From: Actinomadura xylanilytica | GTDB taxonomy: Bacteria > Actinomycetota > Actinomycetes > Streptosporangiales > Streptosporangiaceae | Length of the DNA: 64,000 nucleotides | Direction: 5' to 3' | Assembly (NCBI RefSeq): GCF_030283145.1 | Contig: NZ_JASNWE010000001.1 | Location: forward strand, 1,053,751-1,117,750 | Shown: positions 34,723 to 42,836 of the stretch, one piece after another | Layout of the letters: each line of letters opens with the position of its first letter | Position numbering within the stretch: the stretch's first letter is position 1 | Notes under the pieces: model-generated | The model's input: the letters and a program-made list of their open reading frames with translations, nothing else | The model's database searches: none | Told to the model about the DNA's origin: nothing | Position numbers and translations under genes: made by a program

Positions 34723-35355
34723 TCAGCTTTCCCCGCCGCGCCAGGCGGTGGCCAGCTTCCCGCTGGTGGTGCGCGCGGCGAGCAGGCTGATGGTGTTGGC
34801 CATGACGGCGTCACCGTACTCGGCGGGCGTCCCGGCGACGGCGTCGGTCAGGACGACGGCGCGGTAGCCGAGGTTGACGGCCTCCAGGCACAGCCCGGGG
34901 ATGCCGAGGTTGAGGGACAGGCCGGCGGCGACGACGGTCCGTACGCCGAGCGACCGCAGGGTCTGGTCCAGGGACGTCCCGGTGAACGGGGAGAACCCGT
35001 GGTAGCGGCGGGACTCCAGGTCGCCGGGGCCGCGCAGCTCGGGCAGCACCTCGACGGCGCCGGTGCCCTCCAGCATGTGCCCGGGGTCCTTGAGCAGCCC
35101 CTTGATGAACGGGCAGTTGCCGGTATGGCTGCCCGCGCGGTCGGCGCGGAACGCGGCGGTGCACTGCACCACCGGCACCCCCGCGGCTCGGGCGGCGGCC
35201 AGGGCGCGGGCGGTGTTGGCCACCACGCCGCGGTCGTCGCAGGTCTGCACCAGCTCGGGGAACTTGGCCAGGTCGCCGGCCACGCCGCGCTGCATCTCCA
35301 TCACCAGCAGCGCGGTGTGCCCGGGGGCGGCCAGTTCGGCAAGATCGATCGCCAC
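34723..35355 (-). CDS. Isochorismatase-fold protein lacking the catalytic triad
   Basis: A 210-residue protein of the cysteine hydrolase/isochorismatase superfamily. The fold is clear (TALLVMEMQRG, AARAAGVPVVQCT, SLRSLGVRTVVAAGLSLNL, LEAVNLGYRAVVLTDAVAGT). But the three catalytic positions are changed: the Asp of the usual (I/V)DMQ is E20, the mid-sequence Lys region reads LESRRYHGFS (Arg in place of Lys), and the nucleophile Cys of TN(I/V)CV is replaced by Gly151 in SLNLGIPG. It is therefore unlikely to be a cysteine hydrolase and may bind a ligand or serve as a structural partner of the SDR it is co-transcribed with. The GTG at 35355 starts seven bases after a TAGATT -10 element and lacks a Shine-Dalgarno. 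Confidence 0.78.
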   Translation of the reverse strand: MAIDLAELAAPGHTALLVMEMQRGVAGDLAKFPELVQTCDDRGVVANTARALAAARAAGVPVVQCTAAFRADRAGSHTGNCPFIKGLLKDPGHMLEGTGAVEVLPELRGPGDLESRRYHGFSPFTGTSLDQTLRSLGVRTVVAAGLSLNLGIPGLCLEAVNLGYRAVVLTDAVAGTPAEYGDAVMANTISLLAARTTSGKLATAWRGGES

Positions 35356-35362
35356 GGGAATC

Positions 35363-35380
35363 AATCTAGCACTTGCTTGG
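35363..35380 (-). promoter_or_regulatory. Degenerate KstR2-like operator merged with a -10 element
   Basis: On the minus strand CCAAGCAAGTGCTAGA (35380 to 35365) agrees with the 16-bp operator at 13 positions. The right arm has become TAGATT (35368-35363), a good -10 hexamer seven bases before the GTG start, so the operator and the promoter core are superimposed. Confidence 0.55.
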
Positions 35381-35436
35381 GAAGGTTCGCCGGGCCGTAC
35401 CGGGGGCGATACCGTGGCCGGTCAGGAGGTGGGCCC

Positions 35437-36123
35437 ATGGAGGTGGCGGACCTGCATCCGTGGCCGGCGACGCCGGCCGAGGCGGAGGCGATCCAGGACC
35501 GGCTGCGGCCGATGCTCGATCTGCGCGGCCCCGGGCCGCGGGCGCCGGGCACGATCGCCGGGCTGGACGTCTCGTACGCGGGCGACGGCGGCGGCACCGG
35601 CGTCCGGCTCGCGGCGGCCGTGGTCGTCCTCGACGCCGGGTCGCTGGAGGTGCTGGAGGAGTCGGTCGTCCCGGGCACCGCCGCGTTCCCGTACGTGCCG
35701 GGGCTGTTCGCGTTCCGCGAGCTGCCCGCGCTGGTCGAGGCGCTGCGGCGGCTGACCATCACGCCCGACCTGCTGGTCTGCGACGGCTACGGCCTCGCGC
35801 ACCCGCGCCGGTTCGGGCTGGCGTGCCATCTCGGCGTGCTCACCGGGCTGCCGACGATCGGGGTGGCCAAGACCGGCTTCATCGGCTCCTACGACCCACC
35901 GGGCCGGCGCCGCGGCGACGCGAGCCCGCTGCACGAGGGCGGCGAGGTCGTCGGGCGGGTGCTGTGCACCCGCACCGGGGTCAAGCCGGTGTTCGTGTCC
36001 GTCGGGCACCGCGTCGACCTCGACACCGCCTGCGCCCACGCGCTCACGCTCACCCCCCGGTACCGGCTCCCCGAGACGACCCGCCAGGCCGACCGCCTGT
36101 CCCGAGCCGCCCTGGCCCGCTGA
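35437..36123 (+). CDS. nfi: Endonuclease V
   Basis: A 228-residue deoxyinosine 3' endonuclease for DNA repair. Motifs are GLDVSY (D44), the wedge motif YVPGLFAFRE (E95), CDGYGLAHPRRFGLA (D116, H122) and GVAKTGFIG. Lengths and residues are complete, so it should cut the second phosphodiester bond 3' to deaminated adenine (hypoxanthine). ATG 35437 has AGGAGG seven bases upstream. It is a housekeeping gene placed between the catabolic operons. Confidence 0.93.
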   Translation: MEVADLHPWPATPAEAEAIQDRLRPMLDLRGPGPRAPGTIAGLDVSYAGDGGGTGVRLAAAVVVLDAGSLEVLEESVVPGTAAFPYVPGLFAFRELPALVEALRRLTITPDLLVCDGYGLAHPRRFGLACHLGVLTGLPTIGVAKTGFIGSYDPPGRRRGDASPLHEGGEVVGRVLCTRTGVKPVFVSVGHRVDLDTACAHALTLTPRYRLPETTRQADRLSRAALAR

Positions 36124-36144
36124 CGCCGGGCGGCCCGGCGGTGG

Positions 36145-37278
36145 TCACGCGAACAGGACGAGGGAGCGGGCAGCGGCGCCCGCGCGGACCCGTCCGACCG
36201 CGTCGTCGAGGCCGTCGAGCGTCACCCGCTCCCCCGCCATGCGCTCCAGGTCGAGCCGGCCCGCCCGGTACAGGTCGACCAGGCGGGGCAGGTCGCGGTC
36301 GGGCATGGCGTCGCCGCCCTGGGTGCCCATCAGACGGCGGTGCCCCGACAGCAGGTCCGGCGGGATGCCGATCATCCGGTCCAGCGGCGGGATGCCGACC
36401 ATGACGGCGGTGCCGCCGGGGCAGGTCGCGGCGAGCGCCCGGGCCGGCACGGCGGTGCTGCCGGTGGCGTCGAAGGCGTAGTCGACGCCACCGGGGACCA
36501 GGTCGGCCACCCGCCGCGTCAGATCGTCCGCCACGATGGTGTGGGTGGCGCCCAGCTCCTTGGCCAGGGTCAGCTTGGCCTCCAGCAGGTCGGCGGCGAT
36601 GATCTCGGTGGCGCCGGCCACGGCCGCGCCCTGGATCACGCTGAGCCCGACTCCGCCGCAGCCGACGACCAGCACGCTGGAGCCGGGCTCGACGCGGGCG
36701 GTGTTGAACACCGCGCCGACGCCGGTCACCACCCCGCACGCGGTGAGGGCGAGCAGGTCGAGCGGCAGGTCGCGGGCGACCGGGACGCACATCCGCTCGC
36801 GCACGACCGCGTACTCGGCGAACGCGCCGATGCCGATGTAGGGCCGCACCTCCGCGCCGCCGCCGGGGCCCGGACCGCCGGCGCCGTCCGCGAGGCGCAG
36901 GCGGGTGCCGCCGTCCGCGGTCAGCCCGTCGATCGCGGCCAGCCTGGACGGGTCGGTGCAGAGCTGGGGCCGTCCCCTGCCGCAGTTGCGGCAGAGGCCG
37001 CACGGGCCGTTCATCGCGATGATCACATGGTCGCCGGGCGCGACCGCGGTGACGCCGGGCCCGACCGCGTCGACCACGCCCGCCGCCTCGTGCCCGAGGA
37101 TGCACGGCAGGCTCCGGACGGTGGCGCTGCCGCCCGCCATCGCCCGCACGTCGGAGCCGCAGATGCCGGACGCGGCCACCCGCACCCGCACCTCGGCGTA
37201 CGCGGGCTCGGCGACGTGGACGTTGGTGACCTCCAGTGGGGCTCCGTACTCGCGCAGCACCGCCGCTCTCATCCGCAT
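36145..37278 (-). CDS. Zinc-dependent medium-chain alcohol dehydrogenase
   Basis: A 377-residue MDR enzyme. Catalytic zinc ligands lie in SGICGSDV (C40) and GHEAAG (H/E 63-64). The structural zinc cysteines are in CGLCRNCGRGRPQLC. The dinucleotide fold has VVGCGGVGLSVIQGA. An insertion at about residues 118-145 (ADGGTRLRLADGAGGPGPGG) is like those of NDMA-dependent or formaldehyde dehydrogenases. It should interconvert an alcohol and aldehyde or ketone with NAD(P). It is last of the monooxygenase/P450/dehydrogenase operon, 34 bases after the P450 gene, and may oxidise the alcohol made by the P450. GGAGGA precedes ATG 37278. Confidence 0.85.
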   Translation of the reverse strand: MRMRAAVLREYGAPLEVTNVHVAEPAYAEVRVRVAASGICGSDVRAMAGGSATVRSLPCILGHEAAGVVDAVGPGVTAVAPGDHVIIAMNGPCGLCRNCGRGRPQLCTDPSRLAAIDGLTADGGTRLRLADGAGGPGPGGGAEVRPYIGIGAFAEYAVVRERMCVPVARDLPLDLLALTACGVVTGVGAVFNTARVEPGSSVLVVGCGGVGLSVIQGAAVAGATEIIAADLLEAKLTLAKELGATHTIVADDLTRRVADLVPGGVDYAFDATGSTAVPARALAATCPGGTAVMVGIPPLDRMIGIPPDLLSGHRRLMGTQGGDAMPDRDLPRLVDLYRAGRLDLERMAGERVTLDGLDDAVGRVRAGAAARSLVLFA

Positions 37279-37312
37279 GGGATCGGTCCTCCGTTCCCGG
37301 CCGTCACGGCCG

Positions 37313-38542
37313 TCACCATTCGACGTGCAGGCTCTGCAAGGCCCGGACGAGCAGGCTCTTGCCGTAGGAGAACTCCTGCCCGGCGGCCAGGCGCAGATCG
37401 GGGAGCCGGACGGTGAGCCGTTCCAGCGCGATCCCGAGTTGCAGGCGGCCGAGCGCGGCGCCCACGCAGTGGTGGATGCCGTGCCCGAAGGCCATGTGGT
37501 CGCGCGCGTTGGGCCGCCTGACGTCGAACCGCTCGGGGTCCTCGAACACCGCAGGGTCGTGCGCGGCCGACGCGGCGTGCAGCAGGACGTGGGCTCCCGC
37601 CGGGAGGGTGACGCCGTGCAGCTCGACGTCGCGGGCCATGGTCCGGAAGGACCCCTGCCCGGCGCCGTCGATGCGCAGCGACTCCTCCACCGCGTTCGGG
37701 ATCAGGCCGGGATCGGCGCGGACGTCCTCCCAGCGGTCCCGCTCCCGCAGCAGCCGGTACACGACCGCGGTGATCCCGTTCGGGACGGTGTCGTTGCCGC
37801 CGAGCAGCAGCGCGCTGATCGTCTCGACCACCTCGCGGTGCGACAGGCCCTCGGGTCCGGCGTCGATCAGCCCCGCCATCAGGCTGGCGAAGTCGTCGCG
37901 GGGCCGCCGCCTGCGGTCGCTGACCAGCGCGTCGACGTAGCCGAGGTACTCCAGGAACCGTCCGGCGAGCACGCGCTGGCGCTCGACCGGCTGCGGGGAC
38001 AGGAAGAGCTGGAACCAGGTGTGCACCCCGGCGCGCACCTCCTCCTCGTCCTGGCGGGGGACCCCGATGAAGTGCGCCATCAGCCGCGCGGACGGGCGGT
38101 GCGCGATCGTGTCGGTCAGGTCGGCCCGGCCCCGCGGCGCCGCCTCGTCCAGCACCGCGTCCATCTCGGCGGCGAAGGTCTCGCCCAGGCGGGCGACGGC
38201 GCGGGGGGTGAACGCCCTGGAGATCGCCTGCCGCATCCGGGTGTGCTTGGGCGGGTCGACGTTGGCCGAGAAGTTGTCCAGGAACGACTCGTGCTCACCG
38301 AGCGTCTCGCGGACCTCGGGGGCGAGCATCCGGTTCATCGTGAGCGCGCCGACGCTGGAGAACGACCGGGGATCGCGGTAGGCGTCCCGCACGTCCTCGT
38401 ACCGCGTGATCACCCAGGCCCGCAGGTGCGGGCTCCAGAAGACCGGCTGCTCCTCGCGCAGCCGGCGCAGGAACGGGTACGGGTCGGTGATGTACCAGTC
38501 GGCGGTGATGTCGAAGTCCATGATGGAACCGGAGACGGTCAC
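37313..38542 (-). CDS. Cytochrome P450
   Basis: A 409-residue soluble P450 of the bacterial class I type. The heme motif FGHGIHHC places the thiolate at C359. ESLR in the K helix and GGNDTV in the I helix (the oxygen-activation groove, AGxxT variant) are present. It needs a ferredoxin and reductase, which are not encoded nearby. The GTG at 38542 follows GAAGGG by seven bases. It lies between an FMN monooxygenase gene and an alcohol dehydrogenase gene on one transcript, which suggests successive oxidation of one compound. Family number and substrate cannot be told by reading. Confidence 0.9.
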   Translation of the reverse strand: MTVSGSIMDFDITADWYITDPYPFLRRLREEQPVFWSPHLRAWVITRYEDVRDAYRDPRSFSSVGALTMNRMLAPEVRETLGEHESFLDNFSANVDPPKHTRMRQAISRAFTPRAVARLGETFAAEMDAVLDEAAPRGRADLTDTIAHRPSARLMAHFIGVPRQDEEEVRAGVHTWFQLFLSPQPVERQRVLAGRFLEYLGYVDALVSDRRRRPRDDFASLMAGLIDAGPEGLSHREVVETISALLLGGNDTVPNGITAVVYRLLRERDRWEDVRADPGLIPNAVEESLRIDGAGQGSFRTMARDVELHGVTLPAGAHVLLHAASAAHDPAVFEDPERFDVRRPNARDHMAFGHGIHHCVGAALGRLQLGIALERLTVRLPDLRLAAGQEFSYGKSLLVRALQSLHVEW

Positions 38543-38608
38543 GGGTGTCCCTTCGGCTGGGATGCGGCTGCCGGCCGCGGGCGAGGCGGGAGCGGCCCCG
38601 CCGTCGGT

Positions 38609-39964
38609 CTAGAGCTTGCGGAAGCGGGCCGCGGGGTGCCGTTCGGGCAGCCGGGCGCCCGCGCCGGACAGCTTCTCGCGCAGCGTCCCCGGCGCGTACC
38701 GGTCGCGCATGAGGCCGCGCGCCCGCAGCACCGGGGTCAGGTGCTCGGCGAAGTCCTCGAAGGTGCCCGGGGTGATCACCACGGTGACGTTGAAGCCGCC
38801 GACGCCGGCCGCCGCCCACCGCTCCAGTTGGTCGGCGATCTGGTCCGGGGTGCCGACCACCCGGGTGCTGACCAGCAGCTTGGCCATGTCGCCCCAGGTG
38901 CGGGCGCCGGGCGGGGCGCCCTCGATCATGGCGCGGAAGACGCCCTCCATGTTGACGTCGTTCTTGATCACCTCGGTGAGCGGGGTGGCCGGGTCGATGA
39001 CGCTGAAGTCCTTGCCGACGTTGCCGCTGACGTGCGCGAGGAACGCGTCGTCGCTCAGGTACTCCTCGAACTCGGCGTTGAGCCGGTGCGCCTCCTCCTC
39101 GGTGCTCCCGACGACCAGCGACAGCCCCTGGACGAACGTGACGTCGCCCGCCGCGCGGCCCGCGGCGACGGCGCGCTCGCGCACCTTCGACACCGCGACC
39201 TCGGCCGAGCTCGGGTCGGGGACGATGATGAAGGTGCCCTCGGCGTGCCGTCCGGCGAAGGTCCGCCCGGCCTCCGACGAGCCGGCCTGGAACAGCACCG
39301 GGGTGCGCTGCGGGGAGGGCTCGGCGAGGTGCGGCCCGGCGACCTTGTAGCGCTCGCCGCGGTGGTCGATGGAGTGCACCCGGGCCGGATCGGTGTAGAT
39401 GCCGCGCTCGGCGTCGCGCAGCACCGCGCCGTCCTCCCAGCTCCCCTCCCAGAGCTTGTAGACGACCTCCATGTACTCCTCGGCCCACGCGTAGCGGTCC
39501 TGGAGCGCGATCGCGGTGTCGCTGTTGAAGTTGCGGGCGGCGGACGGCTGGAACGAGGTCACGATGTTCCAGGCGACCCGGCCGCCGGTCAGGTGGTCCA
39601 GCGTGGACACCCGGCGGGCGAACTCGAACGGGTGGGCCTGCTGCACCGAGCTGGTGAAGGCGAACCCGAGGTCCTCGGTGGCGTGCGCCAGGGCGGGGAT
39701 CAGCACCGACGGGTCGCCGTTGGGGATCTGCACCGCCTCGCGGACGGTGGTCTCCCGGCCGCCCTGGTAGCCCTCGTAGACGCCGACGGTGTCGGCGAAG
39801 AACAGGGTGTCGAAGCCGGCGCGCTCCACCAGCCTGGCGAGGTCGACCCAACCGCCGAGGTCGGTGTAGTCGACATGTCTCCCCTCGGGATGCCGCCACA
39901 GACCGTGGTTGATGAACGACACACAGTTCATGGTGAAGGCGTGGAACTGTAGTGGACGCGGCAT
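38609..39964 (-). CDS. NtaA/SnaA/DszA-family FMN-dependent monooxygenase
   Basis: A 451-residue two-component monooxygenase of the NtaA/DszA/DmoA branch, longer than the other luciferase-like proteins here. Signatures are FADTVGVYEGY, FTSSVQQAHPFEFARRVSTLDHL, RVAWNIVTSFQPSAARNF, PVLFQAGSSEAGRTFA and a late TPGTFEDFAEHLTPVLRARGL. This branch oxidises aminopolycarboxylates, sulfides, sulfones or xenobiotics with FMNH2 from a separate reductase. ATG 39964 has GGGAG eight bases upstream; ATG 39979 is an alternative. It opens the transcript followed by the P450 (66 bases) and the alcohol dehydrogenase. Confidence 0.85.
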   Translation of the reverse strand: MPRPLQFHAFTMNCVSFINHGLWRHPEGRHVDYTDLGGWVDLARLVERAGFDTLFFADTVGVYEGYQGGRETTVREAVQIPNGDPSVLIPALAHATEDLGFAFTSSVQQAHPFEFARRVSTLDHLTGGRVAWNIVTSFQPSAARNFNSDTAIALQDRYAWAEEYMEVVYKLWEGSWEDGAVLRDAERGIYTDPARVHSIDHRGERYKVAGPHLAEPSPQRTPVLFQAGSSEAGRTFAGRHAEGTFIIVPDPSSAEVAVSKVRERAVAAGRAAGDVTFVQGLSLVVGSTEEEAHRLNAEFEEYLSDDAFLAHVSGNVGKDFSVIDPATPLTEVIKNDVNMEGVFRAMIEGAPPGARTWGDMAKLLVSTRVVGTPDQIADQLERWAAAGVGGFNVTVVITPGTFEDFAEHLTPVLRARGLMRDRYAPGTLREKLSGAGARLPERHPAARFRKL

Positions 39965-40433
39965 CGCGGGCGCTCCCATCGAGTCACGGACGCTGGCGAG
40001 CACACACGCTAGGCCGCGCCGGACGACTCGATTTAAAAATGACAGGAAGCTGCAAACCGTTTCAGTATCAGGTGGCACAGAATGCCATTGAGAGAAGAAT
40101 GTATCGACCTGCGGCGCACGGCTTTCACAGCGGCCCCCCCGCTGACCTCGAACACATCCGGACCCAGGGTGCATAGGTCGGGTTCGGCGAGGGTCAGGCC
40201 GGTGATGTCATCGAGGTCTGTCCTGTTCAAAGCCTGTTTCAGGGGCGCGTGAAACGACTTTTCCGGAGCCTCGAACTCGAGCGATCACCGATGGTCACAA
40301 TGGAATCACGCGACGCCACCTTTCAGTGAAATGGTTAATGCGAGGTAAAATGTGCGAGCAGCGGATAACGCTGTGTAGAACTTGTTCTATTGTGTGCCTC
40401 TGATACCGCCTGTCAGGGATGTCGGGAGTTGCA
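39965..40433. other. A/T-richer divergent control region with a possible short peptide frame
   Basis: About 470 bases between the FMN monooxygenase and the HTH regulator are clearly less GC-rich than the rest. On the minus strand a frame at 40033-40230 (TTG start, no clear ribosome site) would encode 65 residues with an acidic leader-like part (DLDDITGLTLAEPDLC) and a Cys/Ser/His-containing end. It is noted as a weak RiPP-precursor-like candidate only. The inverted repeat at 40376-40389 lies close to the regulator. Confidence 0.35.
40376..40389. promoter_or_regulatory. TAGAAC-TT-GTTCTA inverted repeat upstream of the HTH regulator
   Basis: TAGAACTTGTTCTA is a perfect 6-bp inverted repeat with a 2-base spacer, about 45 bases before the start of the LuxR-like gene. 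Its symmetry and A/T content suggest a dimeric regulator site, possibly for autoregulation. Confidence 0.5.
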
Positions 40434-41204
40434 GTGAAGCATGTCACGTTCGACCGCCCCTCTCCGCTGTGCCGGCCAGATCGGCAGCTGAACAGGATGG
40501 CCCTGGCGGCGGCCGGGGTCCCGGCCCCGCCCGCCGCGCCGGCCCCCGGGTCGCCGACGCGGGCCGAGCACCACCAGGGGACCGGCTGGCCTGCCGAGAT
40601 CGAACGCCTCTTCGCTCAGGTCCAGTCCAAGGCCTTCTTCATGGCGGCCGGTACGCCAGTCTCCGACGAGCACCGGCGGCGCGGGACCGCTCTGCTCCGG
40701 CGGCTGGCCGGGCAGGGCCGCCGCGTGCGCGTCCTCTACAGCACCGAGGCCGTGGAGGACCGCGCTCCAAGCGTCCTCGGCGAGGCGGTCGCGGCCGGCG
40801 CGGAGATCCGCGTCTCCGACGCCAAACTGTGCAACGTGCTGCTCCTGGACGGGACGATCGCCGTGCTGTGGAGCGCCGACGTGCACGGCCGCTACTCCGC
40901 GCTGGTCGTCCGGGATCCGGTGCAGATCTCCATGCTGTGCCGGCTGTGCACCGCCGCGTGGGAGGGCGCGCGCGACCTGGCCCTGCACACCTGCTTCCAC
41001 GACGGCCGGATGGGCGAGGTCGCGCAGGCCGTGCTGGTGAAGCTGAGCGCCGGGATGACCGACGAGATCGCGGCCCGCCAGCTCGAGGTGTCGGTGCGCA
41101 CCTACCGGCGGTACGTGGCCGAGATCATGCAGCGGCTCGGCGCCGAGTCGCGCTTCCAGGCGGGCGTCCGGGCCGCCTCCCTGGGCCTCGTGCCCGCCGG
41201 CTGA
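40434..41204 (+). CDS. LuxR-like HTH regulator with N-terminal PLD/TrmB-like sensor domain
   Basis: A 256-residue regulator. Residues 60-190 resemble the TrmB/phospholipase D-like sensor seen in many Streptomyces regulators (KAFFMAAGTPVSDEHRRRG, RVRVLYSTEAVEDR, GAEIRVSDAKLCNVLLLDGTIAVLWS, HGRYSALVVRDP). The C-terminus has a LuxR-type HTH, VKLSAGMTDEIAARQLEVSVRTYRRYVAEIMQRLGAESRFQAG. Ligand and targets are unknown. GTG 40434 has GGGAG six bases upstream, so I prefer it over ATG 40419. The divergent FMN monooxygenase/P450 operon and the inverted repeat at 40376 are natural candidate targets. Confidence 0.8.
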   Translation: MKHVTFDRPSPLCRPDRQLNRMALAAAGVPAPPAAPAPGSPTRAEHHQGTGWPAEIERLFAQVQSKAFFMAAGTPVSDEHRRRGTALLRRLAGQGRRVRVLYSTEAVEDRAPSVLGEAVAAGAEIRVSDAKLCNVLLLDGTIAVLWSADVHGRYSALVVRDPVQISMLCRLCTAAWEGARDLALHTCFHDGRMGEVAQAVLVKLSAGMTDEIAARQLEVSVRTYRRYVAEIMQRLGAESRFQAGVRAASLGLVPAG

Positions 41205-41283
41205 CCGCCCGGCCGAGCGGGCCGGGAGGGCGCGCGGGCCGACGGGACCGTGCGGCGGCGGCGGGGACGCAGGCGGCATCGGG

Positions 41284-42711
41284 TCACTCGCCGACCCGGC
41301 GCGTCCCGCGGATTCCGGCGACCACCGCCACCGCGCCGAGCAGCGCGAGCAGCGTGGCCACCAGGAACGCCGACCGCACGCCGTGGGTGAACACCGCGTC
41401 GGGGCCGCCGTGCTCGCCCCGTCCGGCCAGGCCGAACGCGGTGACCAGGACGGACATCCCGATCGCGCCGCCGAGCTGCTGCGTCACCGTCACCAGCCCG
41501 GACGCGGCGCCGGTGTCGGCCGGGGCCACGCCCTCCAGCGCGAGCATCGTCAGCACCACGAAGGCGATGCCCATCCCGAGCCCGCCCAGCACCAGCGGGG
41601 CGACGATGCCGGTGAGGTAGCCGGTCTCCGAGGAGACCCTCGACAGCCACAGCATCCCGGCCGCGAGGGCCAGCGCGGCGCCGACCGTGGGCCACCGGCG
41701 GCCGAACCGCTCGACCAGCTTGGGCGCGACCCGGGTGGCGACCAGCATCGCGACGGCGATCGGGACGAACGCCAGCCCGGCGCGCAGCGCGCTGTAGCCG
41801 AGGATCTTCTGGAGGAACTGGGTGAGGAAGAAGAACATCCCCATCATGCTCCCGTTGATGCACATCCGGGCCAGGTAGGCGGTGGAGCGGCCCCGGTCGG
41901 CGAACAGCCGCAGCGGCGTGATCGGCTGCGCGGCCCGGGCCTCCGTCAGCGCGAACGCGGCGAGCAGCAGCACGGCGGCGGCGAGCGCGACCATGCCGCG
42001 GGGGTCGCTCCACCCGTCGGCGGCCACCTGGATCAGCGCGTACGCCAGGGCGGCGATGCCGAGGGTGGAGGTCAGCGCGCCGGCGCCGTCGAAGCGCCCG
42101 GTGTGGCGCGCGGTCTCCTTGATGTAGCGGGGCGCGGCCAGCAGGACGGCGATGCCGAGCGGGATGTTGATGAAGAAGACCCAGCGCCACGACAGCCACG
42201 AGGTGAACAGCCCGCCGACGATCATCCCGACCGCCCAGCCGATGCTGGAGACGGCGGCGTAGACGGCCAGCGCGCGGGTCCGCCGCTCCCCCTCGAACGT
42301 CCCGGCGACCAGGGCGAGCGCGGCCGGCGAGGCGAACGCGGCGGCGACGCCCTGCACCGTCCGCGCCACCAGCAGCAGCCACGGTTCGCCGGCGATCCCG
42401 CAGACCAGCGAGGCCACGGTGAAGACCGCGACGCCGCCGAGGAACACGGTGCGGCGGCCGAGGATGTCGCCGGCCCGGCCGCCGAGCAGCATCAGCCCGC
42501 CGAAGGCCAGCACGTAGGTGTTCATCACCCACGACAGCGAGGTGGCGCTGAAGTGCAGGCCGCTCTGGATCTGCGGCAGCGCGATGGTGACGACGGTGTT
42601 GTCGAGCACCATCATCAGCTGGCACGCCACGATCACGGTGAGCGTCACGCCCGAGTCGTACCGGCGGGGGGACGCGACCGTCCTCGGCTCCGCGGAGATG
42701 GAGTCTGTCAT
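41284..42711 (-). CDS. MFS drug efflux transporter (DHA2, 14-helix type)
   Basis: A 475-residue major facilitator with 14 predicted helices. Motif A-like GGRAGDILGRRTVFLGG lies between helices 2 and 3, motif B/C regions include RTVQGVAAAFASPAALALV and GWAVGMIVGGLFTSWLSWRWVFFINIPLG, the last being the hallmark of DHA2 (EmrB/QacA-like) pumps. It should export drugs or toxic metabolites by proton antiport. It is divergent from a TetR gene with two identical operators between them, so expression is likely induced by the pump's substrate. Confidence 0.9.
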   Translation of the reverse strand: MTDSISAEPRTVASPRRYDSGVTLTVIVACQLMMVLDNTVVTIALPQIQSGLHFSATSLSWVMNTYVLAFGGLMLLGGRAGDILGRRTVFLGGVAVFTVASLVCGIAGEPWLLLVARTVQGVAAAFASPAALALVAGTFEGERRTRALAVYAAVSSIGWAVGMIVGGLFTSWLSWRWVFFINIPLGIAVLLAAPRYIKETARHTGRFDGAGALTSTLGIAALAYALIQVAADGWSDPRGMVALAAAVLLLAAFALTEARAAQPITPLRLFADRGRSTAYLARMCINGSMMGMFFFLTQFLQKILGYSALRAGLAFVPIAVAMLVATRVAPKLVERFGRRWPTVGAALALAAGMLWLSRVSSETGYLTGIVAPLVLGGLGMGIAFVVLTMLALEGVAPADTGAASGLVTVTQQLGGAIGMSVLVTAFGLAGRGEHGGPDAVFTHGVRSAFLVATLLALLGAVAVVAGIRGTRRVGE

Positions 42712-42762
42712 GATGGATTTCTCCCGGTCGGAACGGAGAGAGCGGGTGCGGCGAAGCTAAAC

Positions 42763-42806
42763 GGGGACGGTCCCCGGTTAGCCGCCACGATACGGGGACG
42801 GTCCCC
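42763..42806. promoter_or_regulatory. Two identical TetR operators between pump and regulator
   Basis: The palindrome GGGGACGGTCCCC occurs at 42763-42775 and 42794-42806, both followed by GGTTA. The centres are 31 bases apart, three helical turns, so two dimers could bind on the same face. They cover the divergent promoter region. Confidence 0.85.
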
Positions 42807-42836
42807 GGTTATGCAACGGCAGTGGAGGGCGAGGCC

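Noticed and set aside
36905..39952. A 1015-codon open frame opposite the ADH, P450 and FMN monooxygenase genes
   Set aside because: Its translation has no domain and is rich in Gly/Val/Asp/Arg; the three minus-strand genes carry complete motifs and ribosome sites.
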